A stretch of 64,000 nt of DNA, taken from positions 4,154,501 through 4,218,500 of the forward strand of contig CP124529.1 in assembly GCA_029953615.1 (NCBI GenBank), given 5' to 3'. Numbering within the stretch: the first letter of the stretch is position 1; each line of letters begins with the position of its first letter. The stretch is from Pseudomonas putida (GTDB lineage: Bacteria; Pseudomonadota; Gammaproteobacteria; Pseudomonadales; Pseudomonadaceae). The position numbers and the translations under genes were made by a program. The notes beneath the pieces are model-generated. The model saw only the letters and a program-made list of their open reading frames with translations, was not told where the DNA came from and ran no database searches. This document shows, piece after piece, positions 34,554 to 47,551 of this stretch.

Positions 34554-35030
34554 TCAGCCAAGGCGGATGTTCAGGCTTTGTGCATTTCCGGCGCTGGCTG
34601 CACGCAGCAGTTGCTGGCGTGCAGTGGCGTTGACGTTGCCCAGCCAGCTGACCACGGTGTGGCTGCGGCCCAGGCGCAAGGCTTCGCAAGCCAGTTGAAG
34701 CGGGCTTTGATTGCCGCGAGGTTGCAGCAGCAGGATGCGTTCACGGTTAAGCCCGGCATCGCGCAGCCAGGCCTGGGTCAGGCTCGATGGTGGGGCGATC
34801 AGGGTCAGCCAGCGGGTCTCGTCCTCTTCGCTCAGCTCGCGTAGCACCGGTGCCAGCAGGCTTTGGCAGTGCCCGGGGGCTCCGCGCAGCGACAGTTCGC
34901 TGAACAGCTCGGGCTGGCTGCTCTTGCGCGCCACTTCGCTGGCTTTCAGGCCAGGCAGTACGGGCTGGGCGAGGAATGCTTCGAACAATGGCAACTGGGC
35001 TTGCTCGGGTGCGTGAATGAACTGCTGCAT
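34554..35030 (-). CDS. sulA: SOS cell-division inhibitor SulA
   Basis: 158 residues. SulA binds FtsZ and blocks septation during DNA damage. The RecA-like C-terminal half is visible: RWLTLIAPPSSLTQAWLRDA, ERILLLQPRG and TVVSWLGNVNATARQQLLRA. It lies 13 bp downstream of lexA, so it is expressed from the LexA-controlled promoters at 35663-35697. No separate LexA box was seen in the gap. Confidence 0.92.
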   Translation of the reverse strand: MQQFIHAPEQAQLPLFEAFLAQPVLPGLKASEVARKSSQPELFSELSLRGAPGHCQSLLAPVLRELSEEDETRWLTLIAPPSSLTQAWLRDAGLNRERILLLQPRGNQSPLQLACEALRLGRSHTVVSWLGNVNATARQQLLRAASAGNAQSLNIRLG

Positions 35031-35043
35031 GACGCCTCCTGGA

Positions 35044-35652
35044 TCAGCGGCGAATGACGCCGACGCTCAAGCCCTCGATCACCAGCTCCTGCTCTTTCAG
35101 GTCAACTTCGATGGGGGCGAATTCGGGGTTCTCGGCAAGCAGCCAAACCTTGCTGCCTTCGCGCTTGAAGCGCTTGACGGTAACTTCGTCGCCGATACGG
35201 GCCACGACGATCTGGCCGTTGCGGGCTTCGCGGCAGGTATGCACCGCCAGCAGGTCGCCATCGAAGATGCCGACGTCCTTCATGCTCATGCCGTGTACGC
35301 GCAGCAGGTAGTCGGCCTGGGGGTGGAAGAAGTCGGGGTTGATGTTGCAGGATTGCTCGATGTGCTGTTCGGCAAGGATCGGCGCACCGGCCGCAACCCG
35401 GCCGATGATCGGCAGGCCGCTTTCTTCGGCCTTGGCTTCGAGACCGGGAATGCGAATGCCACGGGAGGCGCCCGGGGTCATCTCGATCGCGCCCTTGCGG
35501 GCGAGGGCCTTGAGGTGCTCCTCGGCGGCGTTGGGCGACTTGAAGCCCAGCTCCTGAGCGATCTCGGCGCGCGTCGGCGGGAAGCCGTTGTCTTCCAGGC
35601 AGCGCTTGATGAACGCGAGAATTTCGGCTTGGCGTGGCGTCAGTTTCAACAT
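35044..35652 (-). CDS. lexA: LexA repressor
   Basis: Master SOS repressor, 202 residues. N-terminal winged helix ([35 protein letters not shown]). The self-cleavage site is the Ala-Gly in GRVAAGAPI (about residue 90), the catalytic Ser is in [11 protein letters not shown] (about 125) and the Lys in [11 protein letters not shown] (about 162). Two LexA boxes immediately upstream imply autoregulation. P. putida is known to carry two lexA genes; the link to sulA marks this as the lexA1 type. Confidence 0.96.
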   Translation of the reverse strand: MLKLTPRQAEILAFIKRCLEDNGFPPTRAEIAQELGFKSPNAAEEHLKALARKGAIEMTPGASRGIRIPGLEAKAEESGLPIIGRVAAGAPILAEQHIEQSCNINPDFFHPQADYLLRVHGMSMKDVGIFDGDLLAVHTCREARNGQIVVARIGDEVTVKRFKREGSKVWLLAENPEFAPIEVDLKEQELVIEGLSVGVIRR

Positions 35653-35662
35653 GATGAGCGCT

Positions 35663-35678
35663 CTGTCTTTTTGTACAG
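35663..35678 (-). promoter_or_regulatory. LexA box 1
   Basis: CTGT-N8-ACAG, a perfect match to the consensus, 11 bp upstream of the lexA start. Confidence 0.88.
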
Positions 35679-35681
35679 TGA

Positions 35682-35697
35682 CTGGGATTATATACAG
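35682..35697 (-). promoter_or_regulatory. LexA box 2
   Basis: Read leftward: CTGTATATAATCCCAG, i.e. CTGT-N8-CCAG, one mismatch in the second half. Box centres are 19 bp apart, so two dimers would sit on adjacent, near-parallel faces. Confidence 0.82.
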
Positions 35698-35816
35698 TAC
35701 TGGATGCGCTGCAAGCCAAAACCTGTAATAAACAGCAGGAATGGCGCTTGCAGCCGCCCGTCTGGCGCTTTTAAATGGCGACCGACCGGTCACCGAGCCT
35801 TGACAGAAGCAGGGCT

Positions 35817-35843
35817 GAAACGTATGTTTCAAACACCTGTTTG
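35817..35843 (+). promoter_or_regulatory. Two adjoining PsrA operators
   Basis: GAAACGTATGTTTC (35817-35830) is a perfect palindrome and CAAACACCTGTTTG (35830-35843) fits the same pattern, sharing one base. Both match the published PsrA motif G/C-AAAC-N(2-4)-GTTT-G/C. They lie 24 bp before the psrA ATG, fitting negative autoregulation. Confidence 0.85.
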
Positions 35844-35867
35844 TCTGGCGGAGTAGTCGGAGTAGTC

Positions 35868-36581
35868 ATGGCCCAATCGGAAACCGTTGAACGCATTCTC
35901 GATGCTGCCGAGCAGCTGTTCGCGGAAAGGGGGTTCGCAGAAACCTCGTTGCGGCTGATTACCAGCAAGGCCGGGGTCAACCTGGCGGCGGTCAACTATC
36001 ACTTCGGTTCCAAGAAGGCTCTGATCCAGGCAGTGTTCTCGCGCTTCCTCGGGCCATTCTGCGCCAGCCTCGAGCGTGAGCTGGAGCGGCGCCAGGCCAA
36101 GCCGGAGCAAAAGCCCAGCCTCGAAGAGCTGCTGGAAATGCTGGTCGAGCAGGCTTTGGTCGTGCAGCCGCGCAGCAACAACGACCTGTCGATCTTCATG
36201 CGCCTGCTGGGCCTGGCCTTCAGCCAGAGCCAGGGCCACCTGCGGCGCTATCTGGAAGACATGTACGGCAAGGTGTTCCGCCGCTACATGCTGCTGGTCA
36301 ACGAGGCCGCACCGCGCATCCCGCCGCTGGAGCTGTTCTGGCGCGTGCACTTCATGCTTGGTGCCGCCGCCTTCAGCATGTCCGGCATCAAGGCCCTGCG
36401 TGCGATTGCCGAGACCGATTTCGGCATCAACACCTCGATCGAGCAGGTAATGCGCCTGATGGTGCCGTTCCTGGCTGCGGGCATGCGTGCCGATAGCGGG
36501 GTTACCGACGACGCCATGGCCGCCGCACAATTGCGCCCGCGTACCAAGACCAGCGCAAGCGCGACCACCGTCAAGGCCTGA
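35868..36581 (+). CDS. psrA: TetR-family transcriptional regulator PsrA
   Basis: 237 residues. N-terminal TetR helix-turn-helix: VERILDAAEQLFAERGFAET then SLRLITSKAGVNLAAVNYHF. The remainder is the ligand-binding domain. PsrA in Pseudomonas senses long-chain fatty acids, represses fadBA and itself and activates rpoS. The start at 35868 has ggag nearby and fits the family. Divergent from lexA and followed by the L,D-transpeptidase and nagZ. Confidence 0.93.
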   Translation: MAQSETVERILDAAEQLFAERGFAETSLRLITSKAGVNLAAVNYHFGSKKALIQAVFSRFLGPFCASLERELERRQAKPEQKPSLEELLEMLVEQALVVQPRSNNDLSIFMRLLGLAFSQSQGHLRRYLEDMYGKVFRRYMLLVNEAAPRIPPLELFWRVHFMLGAAAFSMSGIKALRAIAETDFGINTSIEQVMRLMVPFLAAGMRADSGVTDDAMAAAQLRPRTKTSASATTVKA

Positions 36582-36621
36582 AGGCTGGGCGGGGCAGGGC
36601 GCTTCGGCTAAGCTAGCGCCC

Positions 36622-37147
36622 ATGCCTGACCTCGACTTCCTGCACATTTCCCTCGCCGACCAACGCCTCTATGGTTTTGCCCAGGGCCAGCTGCGCGTGC
36701 GCCTGCCGGTTTCCACGGCGCGCAACGGCGCCGGCGAGCGCAACGGCTCGGGTTGCACGCCATGTGGCTTGCACCAGGTGCGGGCGAAGATCGGCGCGGG
36801 TTTGCCGCTGAATGCGGTATTGGCCGGGCGACGCTGGACCGGCGAGGTGTGGTCGCCGGCCATGAATGCGCAATACCCCGGCCGGGACTGGATCCTCACC
36901 CGCATCCTCTGGCTCAGTGGCTGTGAGCCGGGTGTCAACCGCCTGGGCGCGGTCGATACCTTCCGCCGCTATATCTACTTGCACGGCACCACCGGATACG
37001 GAACCCATGGGCGTAGCGCTGTCCCATGGTTGCATACGCCTGCGCAATACCGATTTGCTAAGCCTGTTCGAGCAGGTGCCGGCCCATTGCCCGGTACGCA
37101 TCGAGCAGGCCGCCTGCCCCCAGTGGGCTTCTCTCAGTCTTCAATGA
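36622..37147 (+). CDS. L,D-transpeptidase (YkuD domain), reading frame broken by one extra base
   Basis: Cysteine transpeptidase of the cell wall, about 174 residues when restored. The first frame starts MPDLDFLHISLADQRLYGFA and reaches RRYIYLHGT. The catalytic part follows in the next frame: PDTEPMGVALSHGCIRLRN, with the nucleophile Cys in SHGCIRLRN. Removing one base near 36990 (accaccgg to accccgg) joins them as YLHGTPDTEP. Without it the frame continues nonsensically to 37155. No signal peptide is apparent, which is odd for a periplasmic enzyme. The ATG at 37158 of nagZ is only 10 bp on, so the two are co-transcribed. Confidence 0.87.
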
Positions 37148-37157
37148 AGGATTAACT

Positions 37158-38168
37158 ATGACTGTCAGCCTGCAAGGCTCCCTGATGGTGGATATCGCCG
37201 GTAAATGGCTGACCGCCGAAGACCGTCACCTGTTGCGCCAGCCTGAAGTGGCCGGCCTGATCATCTTTGCCCGCAACATCGACAGCCCGCGCCAGGTGCG
37301 TGAGCTGTGCGCGTCGATCCGCGCCATCCGCCCCGACCTGATCCTGGCGGTGGACCAGGAGGGCGGCCGCGTGCAGCGCCTGCGCCAGGGTTTTGTGCGC
37401 CTGCCGGCCATGCGTGCTCTGGCCGACAATGACAACGCCGAGTACCTGGCCGAGCAGTGCGGTTGGCTGATGGCGACCGAGGTGCTGGCGGTTGGCCTGG
37501 ACCTCAGCTTTGCCCCGGTACTCGACCTGGACCACCAGCGCAGCGCCGTGGTGGGCAGCCGCGCCTTCGAAGGTGACCCGCTGCGCGCCACGCACCTGGC
37601 CGGGGCGTTCATCCGTGGCATGAATGCGGCGGGCATGGCGGCCTGTGGCAAACACTTCCCGGGGCATGGCTGGGCCGAGGCGGACTCGCATGTGGCCATC
37701 CCCACCGATGAGCGCAGCCTCGAACAGCTGCGCCAGGCTGACCTGGTGCCGTTCACCCGCCTGAGCGGGCAATTGGCAGCAGTGATGCCGGCGCATGTCA
37801 TCTATCCGCAGGTCGACAACCAGCCGGCTGGTTTCTCGCGCCGTTGGCTGCAGGACATCTTGCGTGGTGAGCTGGGCTTTGACGGGGTGATCTTCAGTGA
37901 TGACCTGTCGATGGCCGGTGCACATGTCGTCGGGGATGCGGCCAGCCGGATCGAAGCGGCGTTGAGCGCTGGTTGTGACATGGGCCTGGTCTGCAACGAC
38001 CGGGCGGCGGCGGAGCTGGCGCTGAGTGCGGCGCAGCGGATGAAGGTAAAGCCGTCGCCGCGGATTGCGCGGATGCGTGGGCAAGGGTTTGCGCGGACGG
38101 ATTATCGCCAGCAGCCACGGTGGCTGGAGGCGTTGGGGGCGTTGCGGGAGGCGCAGCTGGTCGATTGA
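37158..38168 (+). CDS. nagZ: Beta-N-acetylhexosaminidase NagZ
   Basis: Cytosolic family 3 glycosidase that removes GlcNAc from anhydro-muropeptides in cell-wall recycling and so influences AmpC induction. 336 residues. Signatures: DQEGGRVQRLRQGFVRLP (about residue 62), the substrate/acid-base loop CGKHFPGHGWAEADSH (about 162-178) and the nucleophile Asp in GVIFSDDLSMAGA (about 245). Probably in an operon with the upstream L,D-transpeptidase; also functionally linked to slt. Confidence 0.96.
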   Translation: MTVSLQGSLMVDIAGKWLTAEDRHLLRQPEVAGLIIFARNIDSPRQVRELCASIRAIRPDLILAVDQEGGRVQRLRQGFVRLPAMRALADNDNAEYLAEQCGWLMATEVLAVGLDLSFAPVLDLDHQRSAVVGSRAFEGDPLRATHLAGAFIRGMNAAGMAACGKHFPGHGWAEADSHVAIPTDERSLEQLRQADLVPFTRLSGQLAAVMPAHVIYPQVDNQPAGFSRRWLQDILRGELGFDGVIFSDDLSMAGAHVVGDAASRIEAALSAGCDMGLVCNDRAAAELALSAAQRMKVKPSPRIARMRGQGFARTDYRQQPRWLEALGALREAQLVD

Positions 38169-38170
38169 CC

Positions 38171-38347
38171 GCGCCGACCTTTTCGCGGGCGCGCCCGCTC
38201 CCACAGGTGCAGCGCTGGTTTCGAAATTAGTGTTGTACCTGTGCCGGCCTCTTCGCGGGTAAACCCGCTCCCACAGGTACGGCACCGCCCTTGAGGGCTC
38301 TGATATCCCTGTGGGAGCGGGCGTGCCCGCGAAGAGGCCGGTACAGG
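38171..38347. repeat. Cluster of three REP units
   Basis: Two copies in direct orientation (tttcgcgggcgcgcccgctc, then cttcgcgggtaaacccgctc) and an inverted third (gtgggagcgggcgtgcccgc), each with CCGCTCCCACAGG or its complement. Located between nagZ and the convergent helicase gene. Confidence 0.88.
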
Positions 38348-38364
38348 CAGCGAAGGCTTCCGGG

Positions 38365-41673
<3,309 letters not shown>

Positions 41674-41677
41674 TACA

Positions 41678-42250
41678 TCACTGCTCCATCATCTCCGGGT
41701 CCATCATCGGCATTTTCGGCGTGCCCGGTGGCGTCACCTTCAGCAGTACGGCCAGGTGCCCGCCGTCGAGGAAGGTCAGCTGGCCGCCCTTGACGTTGCT
41801 GTTGCTCTGCTTGAACTGTTCGCTTTGCAGCACGCTGCCATTGCCGTCCAGCTGGTTGACCCAGAAGTTGGCTTCGACCGCGATGAAGCGGCCCTCGGCG
41901 ATGCTGAGGTTGCCTTCGATGGGGAAGTGGCCGAACTGCTCGGCGCCTTCGCCCAGGGCGATGCGGCTAGGCTCGCTGCCCACTTGCTGCTGCCAGGCCT
42001 TGTGCAGCAGCACGGTGTAGTCGGCGGTGGCTTCCAGGCGGGTGGCTTCGTCTTCCAGCGCCAGACGGCGCTCGGCGTCCTTTGCCAGGCGTGGAGCGCC
42101 GGCGCTCCAGTCTTCAGGGGCGAACGGGCTGGTAAAGGCGGGCACGCTGTTCTGCCGCACAAGGATCATTTCTACCTGATACAGGCCTTCGGCGAAGGCG
42201 GCCGGGGCGAACAGCGCCAGCAGCAGGGTCAGGCAACGGATGGCACGCAT
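41678..42250 (-). CDS. CsiV-like periplasmic protein
   Basis: 190 residues with signal peptide MRAIRCLTLLLALFAPAAFA. The mature part starts EGLYQVEMILVRQNSV, with FWVNQLDGNGSVLQS and a methionine-rich tail PKMPMMDPEMMEQ. The order (mfd, this gene) and the short YQVEMILVRQ start fit the peptidoglycan-binding CsiV family described in Vibrio; I give that as a family match, not as proven function. Starts 9 bp after the restored mfd stop. Confidence 0.75.
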   Translation of the reverse strand: MRAIRCLTLLLALFAPAAFAEGLYQVEMILVRQNSVPAFTSPFAPEDWSAGAPRLAKDAERRLALEDEATRLEATADYTVLLHKAWQQQVGSEPSRIALGEGAEQFGHFPIEGNLSIAEGRFIAVEANFWVNQLDGNGSVLQSEQFKQSNSNVKGGQLTFLDGGHLAVLLKVTPPGTPKMPMMDPEMMEQ

Positions 42251-42259
42251 GGATCTTCC

Positions 42260-45200
42260 TTAGGCAGGCTGTGGGGTCAGGCGCTCGAACAGCGCCTCCA
42301 GGGTATTGAAGCGTTCGTCGGGGCGTTCCATCGGCACCAGGAAGCGGAACTGGGTGGCGCCTTCGAACTTGTAGCGTTTGGGCTGGCCCTGGATCAGCTT
42401 GATCAGGGTCAGTGGATCGACCGGGGTCTCGGCCTCGAACTCGAGCTTGCCGCCGTTCGGGCCGGCGTCGACTTTCTTGATGCCGAGCTTTGTCCGCGTG
42501 CAGCTTGAGCGAGGTCAGGCGCATCAGGTTCTTGGTCGGCTCGGGCAGCAGGCCGAAACGGTCGATCATCTCCACCTGCAGGTCCTTGAGGCCTTCTTCG
42601 TCGGCGGCCGAGGCAATGCGCTTGTACAGGATCAACCGCGCATGCACGTCGGGCAGATAGTCCTCCGGGATCAGTGCCGGGAGGCGCAGGTTGATCTCCG
42701 GGCCGCCGCCCAGCGGCTGCTCAAGGTTCGGCTGGGTGCCTTTGCGGATCGCCTTGACCGCGCGTTCGAGCATTTCCATGTACAGGGTAAAGCCCACCGC
42801 CTGGATCTGCCCGCTCTGGCCTTCGCCCAGCAGCTCGCCGGCGCCGCGAATCTCCAGGTCGTTGGTGGCCAGCACGAAGCCGGCACCGAGGTCCTGGGTG
42901 TTGGCGATTGCCTCCAGGCGCTTTTCGGCGTCGGCGCTGACCTTCTGCCGGGTTGGCGTCAGCAGGTAGGCGTAGGCCTGGTGGTGGCTACGGCCAACCC
43001 GGCCGCGCAGCTGGTGCAGCTGGGCCAGGCCGAACTTGTCGGCGCGCTCGATGACGATGGTGTTGGCGCTGGGCACGTCGATGCCGGTTTCGATGATGGT
43101 CGAGGCCACCAGCACGTTGAAGCGCTTGTGGTAGAAGTCGCTCATCACCTGTTCCAGTTCGCGCTCGCGCATCTGCCCGTGGCCGATGCCGATGCGCGCC
43201 TCGGGCACCAGTTCGGCAAGGTCGGCGGCGCATTTCTCGATGGTTTTCACATCGTTGTGCAGGTAGTACACCTGGCCACCGCGCAGCAGCTCCCGCAGCA
43301 GCGCCTCCTTGACCGTGCTCTTGTTCTGCTCCATGACGAAGGTGCGTACCGACAGGCGGCGTGCCGGCGGCGTGGCGATGATCGACAGGTCGCGCATGCC
43401 AGCCACCGCCATGTTCAGCGTACGCGGGATCGGCGTGGCGGTGAGGGTGAGGATGTCCACCTCGCTGCGCAGGGCCTTGAGCTGTTCCTTCTGGCGTACG
43501 CCAAAGCGGTGCTCTTCGTCGATGATGGCCAGCCCCAGGTCCTTGAAGCGTACATCGTCCTGCAGCAGCTTGTGGGTGCCGATGAGGATGTCGATCTTGC
43601 CTTCGGCAAGGTCTGCGGCGGCGGCGGCCACTTCCTTGGCCGACTTGAAGCGGCTCATCACTTCCACGGTCACAGGCCAGTCGGCGAAGCGGTCGCGGAA
43701 GCTGTTGTAGTGCTGCTGGGCGAGCAGGGTGGTAGGTACCAGCACGGCCACCTGGCGGCCGCTGTGCACGGCGATGAACGCTGCGCGCATGGCCACTTCG
43801 GTCTTGCCGAAGCCCACGTCGCCGCACACCAGGCGGTCCATCGGTTTGGGTGCCAGCATGTCGGCGCGCACGGCTTCGATGGCCGCTTGCTGGTCCGGGG
43901 TTTCCTCGAACGGGAAGCCGGCGCTGAAGGTGGCATAGTCGGCGGACGGGTCGGCAAAGGCATAGCCCTTGCGTGCGGCGCGGCGGGCATAGATGTCGAG
44001 CAGTTCGGCAGCCACGTCGCGTACCTGTTCGGCAGCCTTGCGCTTGGCCTTCTGCCAGGCTTCCGAGCCCAGCCGGTGCAACGGTGCCAGGGCATCGTCG
44101 CTGCCGGTGTAGCGGGCAATCAGGTGCAGGTTGGCTACCGGCACGTACAGTTTGGCGCCCTCGGCATATTCCAGGGTAAGGAATTCGGCGGCCTGGCCGT
44201 CGATTTCCAGGGTGGCCAGGCCCAGGTAGCGGCCCACGCCATGGTCGATATGCACTACCGGCGCGCCTTCGCGCAGCTCGGTCAGGTTCTTGATCACCGC
44301 GTCGTTGGCGGTTTCGCCACGCTTGTCGCGGCGCCGACGCTGCATGACCCGCTGGCCGAACAGCGGGCTTTCGGCGATCAGGGCAATACCTGGGTCGTCC
44401 AGCAGCAGGCCCTCGTCCAGTGGGGCGATGGTGATTGCCAGGCGCTCGCTGCCGGTGATGAAGTCGGCCCAGCCGTCGACGGTGTGCGGGCGCAGTTTCA
44501 GTCGATCGAGCAGCTCCAGCAGCACCTCGCGGCGGCCCGCCGATTCGGCGGTGAACAGCACCCGGCCGGGGAACTGGTCGAGGAAGTTGGCCAGTTCGGC
44601 CAAAGGCTGGCTGGCCTTGGCCTCGATTGCCAGGTTGGGCAGGGTGCGTGCCGGGAAGCGTTCGCGCCCCACGCCCGGGTCGAGGTCTTCGCTGCTGACC
44701 ACTACCCGTGGCCATTGCTTGAGCCGGGCAAAACAGTCTTCCACGGGCAGGAACAGCTCGGCCGGCGGCAACAGCGGCCGGCTCAGGTCGCCACGGCGGT
44801 CTTCATACCGCCCGCGCACGTCGTTCCAGAAGTGTTCGGCGGCCTGTTCCACGCCGGGCAGCGAGAACACCTGGGTGTCGGCCGGCAGGTAGTCGAACAG
44901 GGTCGAGGTTTCTTCGAAGAACAACGGCAGGTAGTACTCGATGCCGGCGGGGATGATGCCGCTGGCCAGGTCCTGGAAGATCGCGCTGCGGCGGAAGTCG
45001 ACGTCGAAGCGTTCGCGAAAGCGCGCCTTGAAGCGGGTCACTTCTTCTTTCTGCATCGGGAATTCGCGCGCCGGCAGCAGGCGCACCGAATCCACCTTGT
45101 CGATCGAGCGCTGGGTCTCGGGGTCGAAGGTACGCAGTGTTTCGATCTCGTCATCGAACAGGTCGATGCGGTAGGGCAGCTTGCTGCCCATCGGAAACAG

Positions 45201-45710
45201 GTCGATCAACGCGCCGCGTACGGCGAACTCGCCATGCTCGTAGACCGTGTCGACACAGCGGTAGCCGCTGGCCTCCAGGCGCAGGCGCATCTGCTCCACG
45301 TCGATGGTCTGGCCCACGTCCAGCACCAGGCTGCTGCCCAGCAGGAAACGGGTCGGCGCCAGGCGGTGCAGGGCGGTGGTGACCGGCACCACGAGGATGC
45401 CGTGGCTCAGCTCTGGCAGGCGGTAGAGGCTGGCGATGCGCTGGGAAATGATGTCCTGGTGCGGCGAGAACAGGTCGTAGGGCAGGGTTTCCCAATCGGG
45501 GAACGGCAGCACCGGCAGGTCCGGGGCAAAGAAACGAAGTTCCTGTTCCAGACGATCGGCACCCTGGCTGTCGGCAGTCAGCAGCAGAGTGAAGCGGCCC
45601 GCGCTGCTGGCGGCCTCGGCGATGGCCAGGCTGAGGGCGGCACCGGGTAGATTGCCCCAGGTTTGTTTGCCGGCCGTGGCCGACATTTGCGGTAGGCGCA
45701 GAACTGACAC
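42260..45710 (-). CDS. mfd: Transcription-repair coupling factor Mfd, reading frame broken near the 3' end by one extra base
   Basis: Removes RNA polymerase stalled at lesions and recruits UvrAB. About 1149 residues when restored. UvrB-like N-domain (SLVLDVGQTI, EHGEFAVRGALIDLFPMGS), the RNA-polymerase interaction region, then helicase motifs VCGDVGFGKTEVAMRAAF (Walker A), IIDEEHRFGVRQKE (DEEH box) and LHQLRGRVGRSHHQAYAYLL. At 42489-42491 an extra A in AAA (coding strand) shifts the frame after LKLHADK; without it the product continues LGIKKVDAG and ends FERLTPQPA at 42260. GTG start at 45710 (VSVLRLPQMSA) chosen from the usual N-terminus. Confidence 0.93.
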
Positions 45711-45892
45711 GGGAGATTGCACTCCAAGCGTTGCGGCAAAGAGAGTGATTGTACCGGTGACGGTGCCGGCTGTCAGGCTCGAAAGGGCATGAACGCTGGC
45801 TTGCATGGCCGCGACAGGCGCTCATTGCCCGTAACGCATTGGGGCGTCATAATGTAGCCCCTTTTTTCTGTCCCTACATGTGGAAGGTTCCC

Positions 45893-47341
45893 GTGACTCA
45901 GAAGCCCGACCAGTGTCTTGGTGAGTGGATCGATCGTGAAGCCCTGGCTGAAGCGATGATCCCGCTTATCGGTCAGCTCTACCGCAACAACAACGTGGTG
46001 AGCTCGATTTATGGCCGTAGCCTGATCAACCGTTCGGTTATCTCGATCCTCAAGGCGCACCGCTTTGCGCGTCATCGTCAAGCCGACGAAACCGAACTGT
46101 CCGTCCACGAGACATTCCCCCTGCTCAAGGCCATGAGCGAGCTGAAACTGGGCGCCGCTTCGGTCGACCTGGGCAAGCTGGCCAACAAGTTCAAGCAGGA
46201 AGGCAATGGCCGTACTGCCGAGCAGTTCGTCCGTGAAGAACTGGCCGAGGTGGTTGGCCAGCAGAACGCTTCGGCGCGCAAAGGTACCGACGTTGTCCTG
46301 TACGGCTTCGGCCGCATTGGCCGCCTGCTGGCGCGCATCCTGATCGAGAAGACCGGTGGTGGCGACGGCCTGCGCCTGCGCGCCATCGTCGTGCGCAAGG
46401 GCGCCGAGAACGACCTGGTCAAACGTGCCAGCCTGCTGCGCCGTGACTCGGTGCACGGTCCGTTCGATGGCACCATCACCATCGACGAAGCCAACAACAC
46501 CATCACCGCCAATGGCAACCTGATCCAGGTTATCTACGCCAAGAGCCCGAGCGAAGTCGACTACACCCAGTACGGCATCGACAACGCGCTGATCGTCGAC
46601 AACACCGGCGTATGGCGTGATGCCGACGGCCTGGGCCAGCACCTGGCCTGCCCGGGCGCTGCCCGCGTTATCCTCACCGCACCTGGCAAGGGCGCGCTGA
46701 AGAACATCGTGCACGGCATCAACCACGGTGACATCGCTGCCGATGACAAGATCATTTCGGCCGCTTCCTGCACCACCAACGCCATCGTGCCGGTGCTCAA
46801 GGCCATCAACGACCAGTACGGCATCGTCAATGGCCACGTCGAAACCGTTCACTCGTTCACCAACGACCAGAACCTGATCGACAACTTCCACAAGGGCAGC
46901 CGCCGTGGCCGTGCCGCGCCGCTGAACATGGTCATCACCGAAACCGGCGCCGCCACCGCTGCCGCCAAGGCACTGCCAGTGCTGAAGGGCAAGCTGACCG
47001 GCAACGCCATTCGCGTTCCGACGCCGAACGTTTCGATGGCCATCCTCAACCTGAACCTCGAGAAGGCCACCAGCCGCGACGAGATCAACGAGTACCTGCG
47101 CCAGACCGCCATGCACTCGGAACTGCACAAGCAGATCGATTACGTCAGCTCGCAGGAAGTGGTTTCGACCGATTTCGTCGGTTCCCGCCACGCCGGTGTT
47201 GTCGATGCCGAAGCCACCATCTGCAACGACAACCGCGTTGTTCTGTACGTCTGGTACGACAACGAATTCGGTTACAGCTGCCAGGTGGTTCGCGTGATGG
47301 AAGAAATGGCCGGTGTGAACCCGCCAGCGTTTCCACGCTGA
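45893..47341 (+). CDS. gap: Glyceraldehyde-3-phosphate dehydrogenase, long form with N-terminal extension
   Basis: 482 residues rather than the usual 330-340. The first about 125 residues (TQKPDQCLGEWIDREALAEA and following) precede the GAPDH core. The core begins DVVLYGFGRIGRLLARIL, has the catalytic Cys in SAASCTTNAIVPVL (about residue 290) and a phosphate-binding RGRAAPLNMVI. The coenzyme-specifying strand ends RAIVVRKGAEND, lacking the Asp typical of NAD-specific enzymes. GTG start at 45893 fits ggaagg upstream; an ATG five codons earlier is an alternative. A strong terminator follows. Confidence 0.93.
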   Translation: MTQKPDQCLGEWIDREALAEAMIPLIGQLYRNNNVVSSIYGRSLINRSVISILKAHRFARHRQADETELSVHETFPLLKAMSELKLGAASVDLGKLANKFKQEGNGRTAEQFVREELAEVVGQQNASARKGTDVVLYGFGRIGRLLARILIEKTGGGDGLRLRAIVVRKGAENDLVKRASLLRRDSVHGPFDGTITIDEANNTITANGNLIQVIYAKSPSEVDYTQYGIDNALIVDNTGVWRDADGLGQHLACPGAARVILTAPGKGALKNIVHGINHGDIAADDKIISAASCTTNAIVPVLKAINDQYGIVNGHVETVHSFTNDQNLIDNFHKGSRRGRAAPLNMVITETGAATAAAKALPVLKGKLTGNAIRVPTPNVSMAILNLNLEKATSRDEINEYLRQTAMHSELHKQIDYVSSQEVVSTDFVGSRHAGVVDAEATICNDNRVVLYVWYDNEFGYSCQVVRVMEEMAGVNPPAFPR

Positions 47342-47359
47342 TACGCTTGTAAGGCAATG

Positions 47360-47393
47360 AAAAAACGGGAACCTTCGGGTTCCCGTTTTTTTT
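47360..47393 (+). terminator. Rho-independent terminator of gap
   Basis: AAAACGGGAACC / GGTTCCCGTTTT around a TTCG tetraloop with eight T residues. A very strong terminator, roughly symmetrical in both directions. Confidence 0.95.
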
Positions 47394-47429
47394 CGCCTGA
47401 TCACCCGATCTGGCTTCTACTGTGTCTGT

Positions 47430-47531
47430 ACTGGCCCTTTCGCGGGCATGCCCGCTCCCACAGGGATATCACTGTCCCTGGCAGCAGTGATGCCTCTGTG
47501 GGAGCGGGCGTGCCCGCGAAAGGGCCGGTGC
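47430..47531. repeat. REP pair (inverted)
   Basis: Forward ctttcgcgggcatgcccgct and inverted cgggcgtgcccgcgaaaggg flank a short spacer. It occupies the gap between gap and apbE, and explains why the in-frame extension upstream of apbE is not coding. Confidence 0.88.
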
Positions 47532-47551
47532 AGACAATCGAGATCTCGATA

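Noticed and set aside
42378..45650. 1090-codon open frame antisense to mfd
   Set aside because: Mfd helicase motifs are clear on the minus strand; the long antisense frame is a composition effect.
47357..47551. Long N-terminal extension of apbE
   Set aside because: The in-frame extension runs through the gap terminator and a REP pair; the signal peptide starts at 47552.
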